From: Candidatus Delongbacteria bacterium
GTDB taxonomy: Bacteria > UBA4055
Direction: 5' to 3'
Assembly (NCBI GenBank): GCA_016937995.1
Contig: JAFGVM010000025.1
Coordinates: 1 to 42,517 of the forward strand
Length of the DNA stretch: 42,517 nucleotides
Positions 35,431 to 42,517 of this stretch are shown here, piece after piece. The translations under genes were made by a program, and so were the position numbers. Positions within the stretch are counted from its first letter, which is position 1; the number at the start of each line of letters is the position of its first letter. The notes under the pieces were generated by a model. The model had not been told where the DNA came from. It did not search any database and worked only from the letters and a program-made list of their open reading frames with translations.

Positions 35431-36923
35431 TATACAATGATCCTGTCATTATCACGGGCATCTAAATAAATTTCATAAAGTTTATCATCAAGGAACATTT
35501 GCACGATATCTTTGTCAAGTTCACCATCTTTAGCCATAAATTCGAGTATTTTTATAGACCTGTCCAAAGGAACTGCTTTTTTATAGGGTCTGTCAGCTGC
35601 AGTAAGTGCTTCAAAAACATCTGCTACAGCAAGAATTCTTGACTGAAGCATAATATTCTCATGTCCGAGGTGGTATGGATATCCGCTTCCATCCAGCATT
35701 TCATGATGTGCCCCGGCTATTTTAGGGATATCTTTCAATTCCTCAGTAAATGGTACTTCTTTCAATATGTCAAGTGTACTTGAAACATGTTTTTTCATTT
35801 TTTCCCATTCATCAGGAGAGAAATTACCTTTGACAAAATCTGTTAACATAAAAATTTCTTTTTCAGTGAGATAACTGTGTTGGGTTCCATCAAATTCAGT
35901 GTAAAATTTAGCACCTATCTCTTTTACTTTGATCTTGTCCTCATCACTTATAAATCCAGGTAAATTCTTGGATATTATAAAATTCAACTCATTGTCAACA
36001 CCGTCGATAGCTTTCTTTATTTCATCCATGTCAGACATATTGAGGGTTATTGAGAATTTTATTGTCTCAAATCTGTTCGTTATCACTTCCATTTCGTCAT
36101 CAGAAAGCTTATTCTGTTTTTCCAGTACATTCTCAGGTACAGCAACTTTTCCCACATCATGTAATAAAGCTGCATACTTTAATTCTTCCAGCTTTTCATA
36201 GGTGAAAAAGATATTGGAATATACACCTTCTGTTTTGTTGTTGATGTGTTTAGCGATCATTTCAGATATAAAGGCAACTCTTTTAGAGTGACCGGCAGTA
36301 TGAGGACTTCTTTCTTCAATTGCCTGTGAAAATGATTTTACCAAAGCTTTATATAAATTTTTATTGGCTTCAAGCAATCTTACATTTGATAAAGCCACTG
36401 CAGCCTGACTTGCCAATGATAATATTATCTGTTCAAATTCAGCAGAGAAAGGAACAATATTTCCATTTTTATCAATTTTATTTATTAGCTGGATAACTCC
36501 TAGAATATCACCGTCAGTAGATCTCATAGGTACTGAGAGCATTGAAACTGTTCTGTAACCTGTCTTTTTGTCGTAAGATTTGTCAAAATCATACTCCTTA
36601 TCTTCTCCGATCTTATAACAATCACAGATATTTACTGTTTCTCCGGTTATTGCTGTATATCCTGAAATTGATTTTCTTGTCAGTGGAACAGAAAATGATT
36701 TAAATACACTTGATTCATCTTTTTTTAAAAGTGAGACTGTCTTGGTGGCTTCAAAAATAAGTTCGTGCTTATCAAGGTTCTTAATGTATAAAGAACATGC
36801 ATCACAGTCAGCAAATTCTATGATCTCATCAACAATTAAATTGAAGAGCTTATTCATTTTGGTCTCAGAACTTAAAGCTATTCCTATACGGTTGAATGCA
36901 AAAACCAATTCTTTATAATTCAT
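35430..36923 (-). CDS. GAF domain-HD-GYP phosphodiesterase
   Basis: A 497-residue signalling protein. Residues 20-185 form a GAF domain (sensor, ligand unknown). The HD-GYP domain begins with AGHSKRVAFIS, then His255-Asp256 in LLHDVGKVAVP, and ends with AHHEMLDGSGYP (Tyr415-Pro416). HD-GYP enzymes usually hydrolyse cyclic di-GMP. The space between the HD and GYP motifs is about 150 residues, much longer than the usual 60 or so, and an insert of about 85 residues (290-375) begins after the helix DDEMEVI. A GAGGTG ribosome site lies before the ATG. Activity is likely, as the motifs are intact. Confidence 0.9.
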   Translation of the reverse strand: MNYKELVFAFNRIGIALSSETKMNKLFNLIVDEIIEFADCDACSLYIKNLDKHELIFEATKTVSLLKKDESSVFKSFSVPLTRKSISGYTAITGETVNICDCYKIGEDKEYDFDKSYDKKTGYRTVSMLSVPMRSTDGDILGVIQLINKIDKNGNIVPFSAEFEQIILSLASQAAVALSNVRLLEANKNLYKALVKSFSQAIEERSPHTAGHSKRVAFISEMIAKHINNKTEGVYSNIFFTYEKLEELKYAALLHDVGKVAVPENVLEKQNKLSDDEMEVITNRFETIKFSITLNMSDMDEIKKAIDGVDNELNFIISKNLPGFISDEDKIKVKEIGAKFYTEFDGTQHSYLTEKEIFMLTDFVKGNFSPDEWEKMKKHVSSTLDILKEVPFTEELKDIPKIAGAHHEMLDGSGYPYHLGHENIMLQSRILAVADVFEALTAADRPYKKAVPLDRSIKILEFMAKDGELDKDIVQMFLDDKLYEIYLDARDNDRIIV

Positions 36924-36931
36924 TATTCACC

Positions 36932-37102
36932 TCACTTAACCTCTTCATAATCCGCTTCTTCGATCCCGGTCGTACTGTTTTTCTTTGATTTTTCTTTTGG
37001 TTCCGGTTTTTTGAAAAATGATTCAGCTCTTCCAACCATTTTTCCAATATTGAAAGTTATGTATATTATCAATAGAAACATAAATACCCAAAATATGTTC
37101 AT
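36932..37102 (-). CDS. small single-pass membrane protein (56 residues)
   Basis: A short gene between the kinase gene and the HD-GYP gene, with a consistent reading frame. Residues 2-19 are a membrane helix (NIFWVFMFLLIIYITFNI). The remainder is charged and disordered, ending EEADYEEVK. Its stop TGA at 36932-36934 lies 8 bases before the HD-GYP start, and its start is 18 bases after the deoxynucleoside-kinase stop. I do not recognise the family. It resembles DUF4834-type short anchors in general shape only. Confidence 0.6.
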   Translation of the reverse strand: MNIFWVFMFLLIIYITFNIGKMVGRAESFFKKPEPKEKSKKNSTTGIEEADYEEVK

Positions 37103-37120
37103 AAATTATTTACCCTTTTT

Positions 37121-37765
37121 TTAGATCTTTAAATATTTACTTTCATCAACACCTTCTTCTATCTCTTTAAAGATAGTGCTGATGTGCTCATTGTTCTCAA
37201 GGTTCAGTCCTTCAATATTAATGATAAGCAATGGACAATCCCTGAACCTTTCAAAAAAATAATGATAACCCTTATTCAAACCTTCAATATATTCCTCATT
37301 TACATCTTTTTCTACTGCACGGTTTCTCTTTTTTATGTTCTTATAAAGCAAGTTTGCATGAGGTGAGTGAAGATATATTACCAGATCAGGTAATTTTATC
37401 TTTGGGTTCATTACTTTTAATATCTGGTTATATAATGATAAATTTCTGTCGTCCAGATTGTATGAAGCATAGATCTGGTCTTTGTTGAAGATATAATTTG
37501 TAACAAGATTCTGCTGGAAAAGGTCACCGTAAGGTAGGTCCATCTGCTGTTGGTATCTTCTGGTCAGGTAGAATAATTGTAACGGTAAGGCCTGGGTTTC
37601 AGGATCATGGTAAAAATCTTTCAAAAATGAATTTGAATAATACACATCCTCTATCAATTTTGCATTCAACCATTTTGATAATTTTTTTGCCAGCAGATTC
37701 TTTCCGCTTCCGGGTACACCTTCTACTGCTATATATATCTGGTCTAAATTAAATTTCATCGTCAA
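37121..37765 (-). CDS. deoxynucleoside kinase
   Basis: A 214-residue kinase of the deoxyadenosine/deoxyguanosine kinase family. It phosphorylates deoxynucleosides with ATP in the salvage pathway. The P-loop is GVPGSGKN (Asn replaces the usual Thr/Ser after the Lys). An RRYQQQ motif follows, near residues 68-73, and the basic LID-like stretch KKRNRAVE lies towards the C-terminus. The start overlaps folK by 17 bases. The family is paired with folK in many FCB-type genomes. Substrate specificity is not determinable here. Confidence 0.85.
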   Translation of the reverse strand: MTMKFNLDQIYIAVEGVPGSGKNLLAKKLSKWLNAKLIEDVYYSNSFLKDFYHDPETQALPLQLFYLTRRYQQQMDLPYGDLFQQNLVTNYIFNKDQIYASYNLDDRNLSLYNQILKVMNPKIKLPDLVIYLHSPHANLLYKNIKKRNRAVEKDVNEEYIEGLNKGYHYFFERFRDCPLLIINIEGLNLENNEHISTIFKEIEEGVDESKYLKI

Positions 37766-38276
37766 GCCTGAATAATTTCTTTACTAAAGTGTTATCTTTG
37801 CACTCGTCCAGTGTCTCTCTTACAGTTCTGTTATCCCTGAACATGAAGTCCGGTTCTATCTCTGCTAAAGGGATAAGTACGAATTTTCTGTTCATATATT
37901 CCTTATGTGGAATAATTAAACTTTCATTGTCTATCTTTTGATCGTTGAAAGTTACGATATCTATGTCGATAGTTCGAGGAGAATTTTTAAATTCTCTCAC
38001 TCTTCCCAGTTCTGTTTCTATTTTATGTATCTCTGATAGTAGCTTATAAGGTTCTTTGGAATATTCTGTTGTTAGAATAATGTTGTAGAAATTATCCTGA
38101 TCTTTAAAACCGACCGGTTCTGTTTCATAGATAGATGATATCTTTAATATTTCAAGACCTGCAGAATTTAAACCTATTATTGCTTTTCTTAGATTTTCCT
38201 GCCTGTTCCCGATATTACTTCCCAAAGATAGAACAACCACATTCAACTTCTTACTTCTTGAATTAAGTTTGATCAA
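37749..38276 (-). CDS. folK: 2-amino-4-hydroxy-6-hydroxymethyldihydropteridine diphosphokinase
   Basis: A 175-residue HPPK that transfers diphosphate from ATP to the pterin in folate synthesis. Visible are SLGSNIGNRQENL (start of the pterin site), SSIYETEPVGFKDQ, the ETELGRVR loop, the signature PRTIDIDIVTF with metal-binding Asp residues, and the PHKEYMNRKFVLIPLAEI region. Family length is normal. It is the first gene of a six-gene minus-strand operon (folK, kinase, small membrane protein, HD-GYP, lipoprotein, rsmB). Confidence 0.95.
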   Translation of the reverse strand: MIKLNSRSKKLNVVVLSLGSNIGNRQENLRKAIIGLNSAGLEILKISSIYETEPVGFKDQDNFYNIILTTEYSKEPYKLLSEIHKIETELGRVREFKNSPRTIDIDIVTFNDQKIDNESLIIPHKEYMNRKFVLIPLAEIEPDFMFRDNRTVRETLDECKDNTLVKKLFRLDDEI

Positions 38277-38347
38277 CTGCTTATTTTACCTAAGTTCAAT
38301 ATATATTTTTAATAGTGTAAAGGCAAGATTATTAGGAGGGAAAATCA

Positions 38348-38470
38348 ATGAAATGTAATATGTGGAAATGGAATGTTAAAGCATTCGGACCCATAGATGA
38401 TAAAGTCAGTGCTTTTTTGCCAATGTTGTGGAAGTATGCACAACGGTCATGGAAAAAAGCAGTGGGGTAA
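38348..38470 (+). CDS. possible 40-residue ORF with strong ribosome site
   Basis: An ATG at 38348 follows AGGAGGG at 38334-38340, a near-perfect ribosome site at normal spacing. The frame gives 40 residues rich in Trp and Lys (MKCNMWKWNVKAFGP, ending RSWKKAVG) with no known motif. The Trp-rich, mixed hydrophobic-basic makeup could fit a small peptide, but I do not recognise it. The gene is isolated, so it may be spurious. The inverted repeat TGGGGTA (38463-38469)/TACCCCA (38493-38499) begins at its 3' end. Confidence 0.35.
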   Translation: MKCNMWKWNVKAFGPIDDKVSAFLPMLWKYAQRSWKKAVG

Positions 38471-38518
38471 ATAGCGATATGAATTCACCAAGTACCCCAT
38501 CGATATTTTGCCAATGTT
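38415..38518 (+). repeat. 13-base direct repeat pair
   Basis: TTTTGCCAATGTT occurs at 38415-38427 and again at 38506-38518. The first copy is inside the small ORF at 38348-38470. Nothing further is evident about its origin. Confidence 0.45.
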
Positions 38519-38926
38519 AGCCCTTGTTTATTTTTCTTTTTCTTAATAGTTTGCTCTTCAATCCCTATGTGTCAATTTACAATTATCTGCATTTAAAGTA
38601 AAGTAATTGTTTAGTAGTTAATTTAATTCTTCGATCTTCAATCAATAAACTGATGTTGCAATTATTACTTTAATTCAAAAAGTAATTAATTATTTTCTTG
38701 CTATTTGATTTTTTTTTCTTTATATATGTAATGATGCAATTAGGGTTACTCTATTTTTTTTAAGATGTAAATATTGATGAAGTGAATGTGAAGACTTAAT
38801 AAGTCGTTGATGATAGCTGAAAGTAAAAGATTAATGTAGGGAATGTAAAAAATTATACTCCCCAAACATATAGAAAATTCTAAATTATCGAAGTTAGATA
38901 GAATAATATTATAATTGAGGTTAACA
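38519..38926. other. AT-rich intergenic region without a supported gene
   Basis: About 400 bases before the VCBS-repeat gene. The sequence is very AT-rich. I see no tRNA, ncRNA signature or coding pattern. The only ORF, on the minus strand, is low-complexity Ile/Leu-rich and looks like an artefact of composition. The region probably holds the promoter of the secreted-protein gene, but no clear element could be chosen. Confidence 0.5.
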
Positions 38927-40366
38927 TTGAAAATTTTCAAGAAAATGTGTATAATTCTAATTATTATTAGTGCTTGCTACTCTGATGAATATATTGTGCC
39001 TATGAAGCCAGCATCTGTAGATGTCGCAGATATTGATTTTGATGGTGATCTAGATATTGTGATTGGACATCATTATAGTAATGATTGGTCAGGAATAACA
39101 ACTTTATCTAATAATGGTAAGGGTATATTTTCTGTTATAGATTCTTTTTATTTTGGGGGTAGCCATGGTTCCTTACATCTGTTAGACTTAGACAAAGACA
39201 ATAACTACGACATTATAACTGAATATTATGATGATGTTGAAAATGTTGGCATAGGTATTCTATTTGATTTTTACAATAATCTACATGAAAGTCATTATTT
39301 TTTAGACAATGGTGCAAGTAATTTTAAATTATGTGATATAGATGATGACAGCAATATAGATGTTACTTTTTGTAGTAATCCATATTTTTTTTGGGGATAT
39401 ATTAAAAATGACGGTGATGGAATATTTACCTCTCCAGTCTATTACAATTTAGATTATCCACCTCAAGATTTGGAAATTGGTGATTTGAATAATGATGGAA
39501 GGGAGGATATACTTATAGGGGGACAACTGGATTCGTGGTTGAACTATGATACTGGACTAGAGTATCATGAAATACCTGATTCAATTCATGCTAATACAAT
39601 AAAAGTGGCTGATATTGACAATGACCTTGATAACGATATTATCGGTTCTGTATGGTATATGCCTGGAACTTCTAAAAAGTTGGTAATTTACACTAATGAT
39701 GGAAGTGGGAACTTTGAATTAACATATTCTAAATGGATAGATGAAGCACTTACAGAAATGTTTATTTCAGACCTTAACAAAGATGATTATCCAGAAATAA
39801 TTTACAATGTGTCTTATTCGTATCCTAACTCAGATTATGAATTATTTCATACTTATATTTTATTTAACAACCAAGATGGCACCTTCCGAGATCCTATTGA
39901 CTATTATACAGGTATCTGTTCTCATAAATCTTTTGTTGCTGACTTAGATGGCAATGGAAGAAATGATATTATTACTCTAAATTATGACTTTTATAATCCA
40001 CCACCGTCAAGAGGTACTATACATATACTGTTTCAAGATAGTCTTGGTGGTTTTGTCGAAGAATCTCAAACATCAATTGACAATGGACAATTGATAATGG
40101 ACAATTATGAACTGTCTCAAAATTACCCTAATCCGTTTAATAATCAGACAAATATTCAATATCAACTTAAGAGTGTTTCTAAAATTGAAATAAACATCTT
40201 TAATCCAAATGGACAATTTGTTCGAAGTTTGGTAAATGAAAAAATGGGAAAGGGAAATCATTCAGTGATGTTTGATGCTAATAATTTAAATTCGGGAATC
40301 TATTATTATCAACTGAAGATTGATGGGAAGGTTATGAAAACGAAAAAGATGTTGTATCTAAGATAA
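38927..40366 (+). CDS. secreted VCBS/FG-GAP repeat protein with T9SS sorting domain
   Basis: A 479-residue protein. The start is TTG at 38927: GAGG at 38917-38920 lies 6 bases upstream and no ATG precedes the signal sequence. The N-terminal signal IILIIISAC could be lipoprotein-type. At least seven repeats with acidic Ca-binding loops follow (for example DIDFDGDLDIVIG, DLNNDGREDILIG, DLDGNGRNDIITLN), as in VCBS/FG-GAP beta-propellers. The last 80 residues are a T9SS type A sorting domain (LSQNYPNPFNNQTNIQYQL, then SGIYYYQLKIDG and a closing KKMLYLR). It is probably secreted and anchored or released at the surface. Function of the propeller is unknown. Confidence 0.85.
   Translation: MKIFKKMCIILIIISACYSDEYIVPMKPASVDVADIDFDGDLDIVIGHHYSNDWSGITTLSNNGKGIFSVIDSFYFGGSHGSLHLLDLDKDNNYDIITEYYDDVENVGIGILFDFYNNLHESHYFLDNGASNFKLCDIDDDSNIDVTFCSNPYFFWGYIKNDGDGIFTSPVYYNLDYPPQDLEIGDLNNDGREDILIGGQLDSWLNYDTGLEYHEIPDSIHANTIKVADIDNDLDNDIIGSVWYMPGTSKKLVIYTNDGSGNFELTYSKWIDEALTEMFISDLNKDDYPEIIYNVSYSYPNSDYELFHTYILFNNQDGTFRDPIDYYTGICSHKSFVADLDGNGRNDIITLNYDFYNPPPSRGTIHILFQDSLGGFVEESQTSIDNGQLIMDNYELSQNYPNPFNNQTNIQYQLKSVSKIEINIFNPNGQFVRSLVNEKMGKGNHSVMFDANNLNSGIYYYQLKIDGKVMKTKKMLYLR
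40075..40112 (+). repeat. 14-base tandem repeat in coding sequence
   Basis: AATTGACAATGGAC (40075-40088) and AATTGATAATGGAC (40089-40102) are adjacent copies, followed by a partial third AATTATGAAC (40103-40112). The repeat lies exactly at the junction of propeller and sorting domain of the secreted protein and encodes IDNGQLIMDNYE. The same kind of repeat is seen in intergenic DNA of related genomes as far as I recall. Confidence 0.65.
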
Positions 40367-40403
40367 CAGATCTATTGAAAAGCAGAATTTAAAATGTTCC
40401 GGA

Positions 40404-40425
40404 AATGAAAATGAAAATGAAAATA
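40404..40425 (+). repeat. GAAAAT-type hexamer repeat
   Basis: A short run of GAAAAT units (ATGAAAATGAAAATGAAAAT-like) in the 105-base gap before the protease gene. No gene is present in this gap. Confidence 0.4.
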
Positions 40426-40471
40426 TTACTCTTAGACACACGTGACGAATAAAAATAAATTGGAGGTTGAA

Positions 40472-42517
40472 ATGGGATTAAACAAAGCAAAAGTAATGTT
40501 ATTAGTGTTGATGGTAAGTTCCCTTACGGCTATGCTATACGCGGGAGTAACAGGAGAAGATGCTAAAAATATGATATTAAACCAAATACTAGCAGAAGAA
40601 ATTGGGAGTGTAAATGTATTTAGTTTTAATGATGTAAAAACTAAACAAGATTATATAGAAATATCTGACAGACAATTATCGTGTCCCTATCAGCTTAATT
40701 GGGTGTTTTTCGTTGATGATGATATCTATGCCAATTGGGGACACCCTTGTAGATATATATTTATCAATAAAGAAAATGGGGATTACCAAATTATTAATGA
40801 GACATTACCACCTCTAAATACACGTAGCTTTGAAAATATATCTAAAGTTAATTTTACAAGAGAAAATAAACTTAAGACAGATTATGACGTGACTATACCT
40901 ACAGGAAAAGCTCCTGATGATCACAAATTTGCTGTGATCATCAATGGAGGATATAATAACTATTGGAATAGGATTCGTTACTGGAATGATACGTCCGCTA
41001 TCTATTGTACTCTCACACAGGTTTATGGTTACAAACCTGACAATATACATGTACACTCAACAAATGGCACAGTTGATTCAAACTATGGATCTTTAGATTT
41101 AGATGGTCCCGATGTAAGACCAAATTCAGTTGATATTCGTTATCCAGCTTTCAAGTCAAATATAAGAGATACTTTTGAATCATTAGCACATGAAATAGGA
41201 CCAGATGATCAACTATTTGTGTATGTAACTGATCATGGAGATATTCAGAATCGGATAGTATTATGGGGTACCGAAACAATATCAGCTCCAGAACTAGATG
41301 ATATGTTAGACCCAATAAAGGCATCTGAGATTATTGTTGTAATGGAGCAATGTTATGGAGGAGGATTTATAACCAATAATGATAATATAACTGATCCACA
41401 TAGAGTTATTCATACTGCTACAAGTGCTACTAAACTTTCATGGGTTGAAGGATGGATTACAGGTTTTGAATATGATGAGTTTGTATTTTATTGGACATCC
41501 GCTGCAAGAGGTTTTTATCCGGGTAATCATCCTTATTCCCCAGGCTATTATACAGTAGGTAATTTCCCATTCAGAGATATTGGAATAGTTGAATTTAATG
41601 ATCATCCACTTGATTACGATCCTGATGATCAACTCTATGGTGGTAATGGAGATGGATTTGTTCAAATGGAAGAGGCATTTGCATATGCTGATAATTTTGA
41701 TACTTGGTCAGGATTAGAGAATCCTGACGACAACTATTATAAACCAATTAGTGATGACCTCAGACATGAAATTCCAGTATCGTTTAATGATATTGGTTTT
41801 AATGAGGATTTACTAAGTCTAAACGGGTTGTGTGGCAATGTTACGAAATCAAATACTATTTCGGGTAATTATCTTATAAATCCAGATTTGGCATTAAGTA
41901 GCTATGTTTCTTTAACAGTGGGTCAGAATTCGTTACTATACAATAATGGTATTTTCACACTGGCAGCAAATTCTACTTTGTACCATGAAAGTAATTCAGA
42001 ATTAATATTGTTAGATGAATCAGTGTTGATTATAGATTTTGAATCGGAACTAATTTTTGCAGAAGATTCTAAGATTCTGGTTGAAGGAAATGCAAAAATT
42101 ATTGGGGATATTCAAATGGCAGATGGAGTAAATATTGTTATCCAGGAAAATTCTACTTTAAATCTACAACTTAGTAACCTAGCAATACTGCCAAATTCTA
42201 CATTAAAACTAGCAAAAAATTCAAAACTTGTTATAGGTAACGGTACTGAATTAATTGTCAATGATGGAGCGATAATAGAACTAGCAGAAGGTGCAGAGAT
42301 AATTGTGATGAATAAAGGAAAGCTCGAAGCCGACGGAACTACATTTTCTTATGTTGACGGTTCTGGAAATTGGCAAGGTATTATCGCTGAAGTTGGTAGT
42401 AGTGTCATTTTATCAAATACAAATATCAGCAATGCAGTTTGTGGTTTAAATGCATCAGCTTCAAATGTGAATGTTACAAGTTCATCTTTTACTGACTGTG
42501 AGAATGGAGTATCTCTA
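40472..42517 (+). CDS. legumain-like (C13) cysteine protease with C-terminal repeat region, 3' end outside the window
   Basis: The frame is open from the ATG at 40472 to the right edge (682 codons, no stop). GGAGG at 40462-40466 gives the ribosome site. Residues 1-25 are a signal peptide (KVMLLVLMVSSLTAMLYA). The protease region resembles the C13 (legumain) family: KFAVIINGGYNNYWNR, then VYVTDHGD with His255, and EIIVVMEQCYGGGF with Cys294. The His-to-Cys spacing of 39 residues fits clan CD. The last 200 or so residues are Asn/Gly-rich short repeats of the beta-solenoid kind (such as NSTLKLAKNSKLVIGNGTEL). It is probably exported; a sorting domain may lie beyond the edge. Fold and dyad are well supported, substrate unknown. 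Confidence 0.78.
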   Translation, partial: MGLNKAKVMLLVLMVSSLTAMLYAGVTGEDAKNMILNQILAEEIGSVNVFSFNDVKTKQDYIEISDRQLSCPYQLNWVFFVDDDIYANWGHPCRYIFINKENGDYQIINETLPPLNTRSFENISKVNFTRENKLKTDYDVTIPTGKAPDDHKFAVIINGGYNNYWNRIRYWNDTSAIYCTLTQVYGYKPDNIHVHSTNGTVDSNYGSLDLDGPDVRPNSVDIRYPAFKSNIRDTFESLAHEIGPDDQLFVYVTDHGDIQNRIVLWGTETISAPELDDMLDPIKASEIIVVMEQCYGGGFITNNDNITDPHRVIHTATSATKLSWVEGWITGFEYDEFVFYWTSAARGFYPGNHPYSPGYYTVGNFPFRDIGIVEFNDHPLDYDPDDQLYGGNGDGFVQMEEAFAYADNFDTWSGLENPDDNYYKPISDDLRHEIPVSFNDIGFNEDLLSLNGLCGNVTKSNTISGNYLINPDLALSSYVSLTVGQNSLLYNNGIFTLAANSTLYHESNSELILLDESVLIIDFESELIFAEDSKILVEGNAKIIGDIQMADGVNIVIQENSTLNLQLSNLAILPNSTLKLAKNSKLVIGNGTELIVNDGAIIELAEGAEIIVMNKGKLEADGTTFSYVDGSGNWQGIIAEVGSSVILSNTNISNAVCGLNASASNVNVTSSSFTDCENGVSL

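Noticed and set aside
38746-38940. Minus-strand ORF rich in Ile, Leu and Asn
   Set aside because: Compositional artefact of AT-rich DNA; overlaps the start of the secreted-protein gene and lacks a ribosome site.

Overview
The window is AT-rich bacterial DNA (roughly one third G+C by eye). It suggests a member of the FCB supergroup outside the well-known Bacteroidetes, for example a Cloacimonadota- or Delongbacteria-like lineage. The reasons are a C-terminal type IX secretion (T9SS) sorting domain on one secreted protein, one promoter carrying a Bacteroidota-like TAnnTTTG element, lipoproteins, and a zapA/6S RNA/rny arrangement. I cannot fix the phylum from the window alone. There is no CRISPR array, insertion sequence or phage. 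The tRNA genes do not encode CCA.

Layout. 1-465: C-terminal end of a P-type cation ATPase. 750-2912 (minus): four tightly coupled genes (ECF-type S component, DUF1893 protein, small membrane protein, secreted alpha/beta hydrolase). 3037-5523 (minus): aldo/keto reductase with ferredoxin-like tail, then hutI. 5784-7715 (plus): a redox operon of two thioredoxins, a tiny DUF6132-like protein interrupted by an in-frame TGA, OsmC and an ArsR-type regulator, closed by a terminator. 7707-17291 (minus): pheS-pheT, a coiled-coil protein, zapA, a probable 6S RNA, rny, ymdB, a serpin, a membrane protein and mnmH. 17497-17753 (minus): tRNA-Leu, tRNA-Cys and tRNA-Gly with promoter and terminator. 17945-33605 (plus): a large Ser/Thr kinase-ATPase-TPR protein, a DUF4175-like membrane protein, a 5'-nucleotidase-like lipoprotein, a hybrid histidine kinase, lipA, a McsB-like protein, a CvpA-like protein, enolase and a PC4/YdbC-like protein. 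33639-38276 (minus): folK, deoxynucleoside kinase, a 56-residue membrane protein, a GAF-HD-GYP phosphodiesterase, a lipoprotein and rsmB. 38348-42517: a possible small ORF and two large secreted proteins, a VCBS/FG-GAP T9SS cargo and a legumain-like (C13) protease that runs off the window.

Most notable points. (1) The gene at 6697-6888 reads through an in-frame TGA exactly where its family has a conserved cysteine. A small hairpin follows the TGA, and a selenium-dependent tRNA-modification gene (mnmH) lies next door, so it is a candidate selenoprotein. (2) lipA has no ATG/GTG/TTG start compatible with its conserved N-terminus and appears to start at CTG, overlapping the upstream stop as CTGA. 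(3) Two proteins in the kinase region look like pseudoenzymes: a McsB-family arginine kinase relative without its catalytic Cys/Glu, and a 5'-nucleotidase relative without its metal ligands. (4) The legumain-like protease sits beside a T9SS cargo protein.
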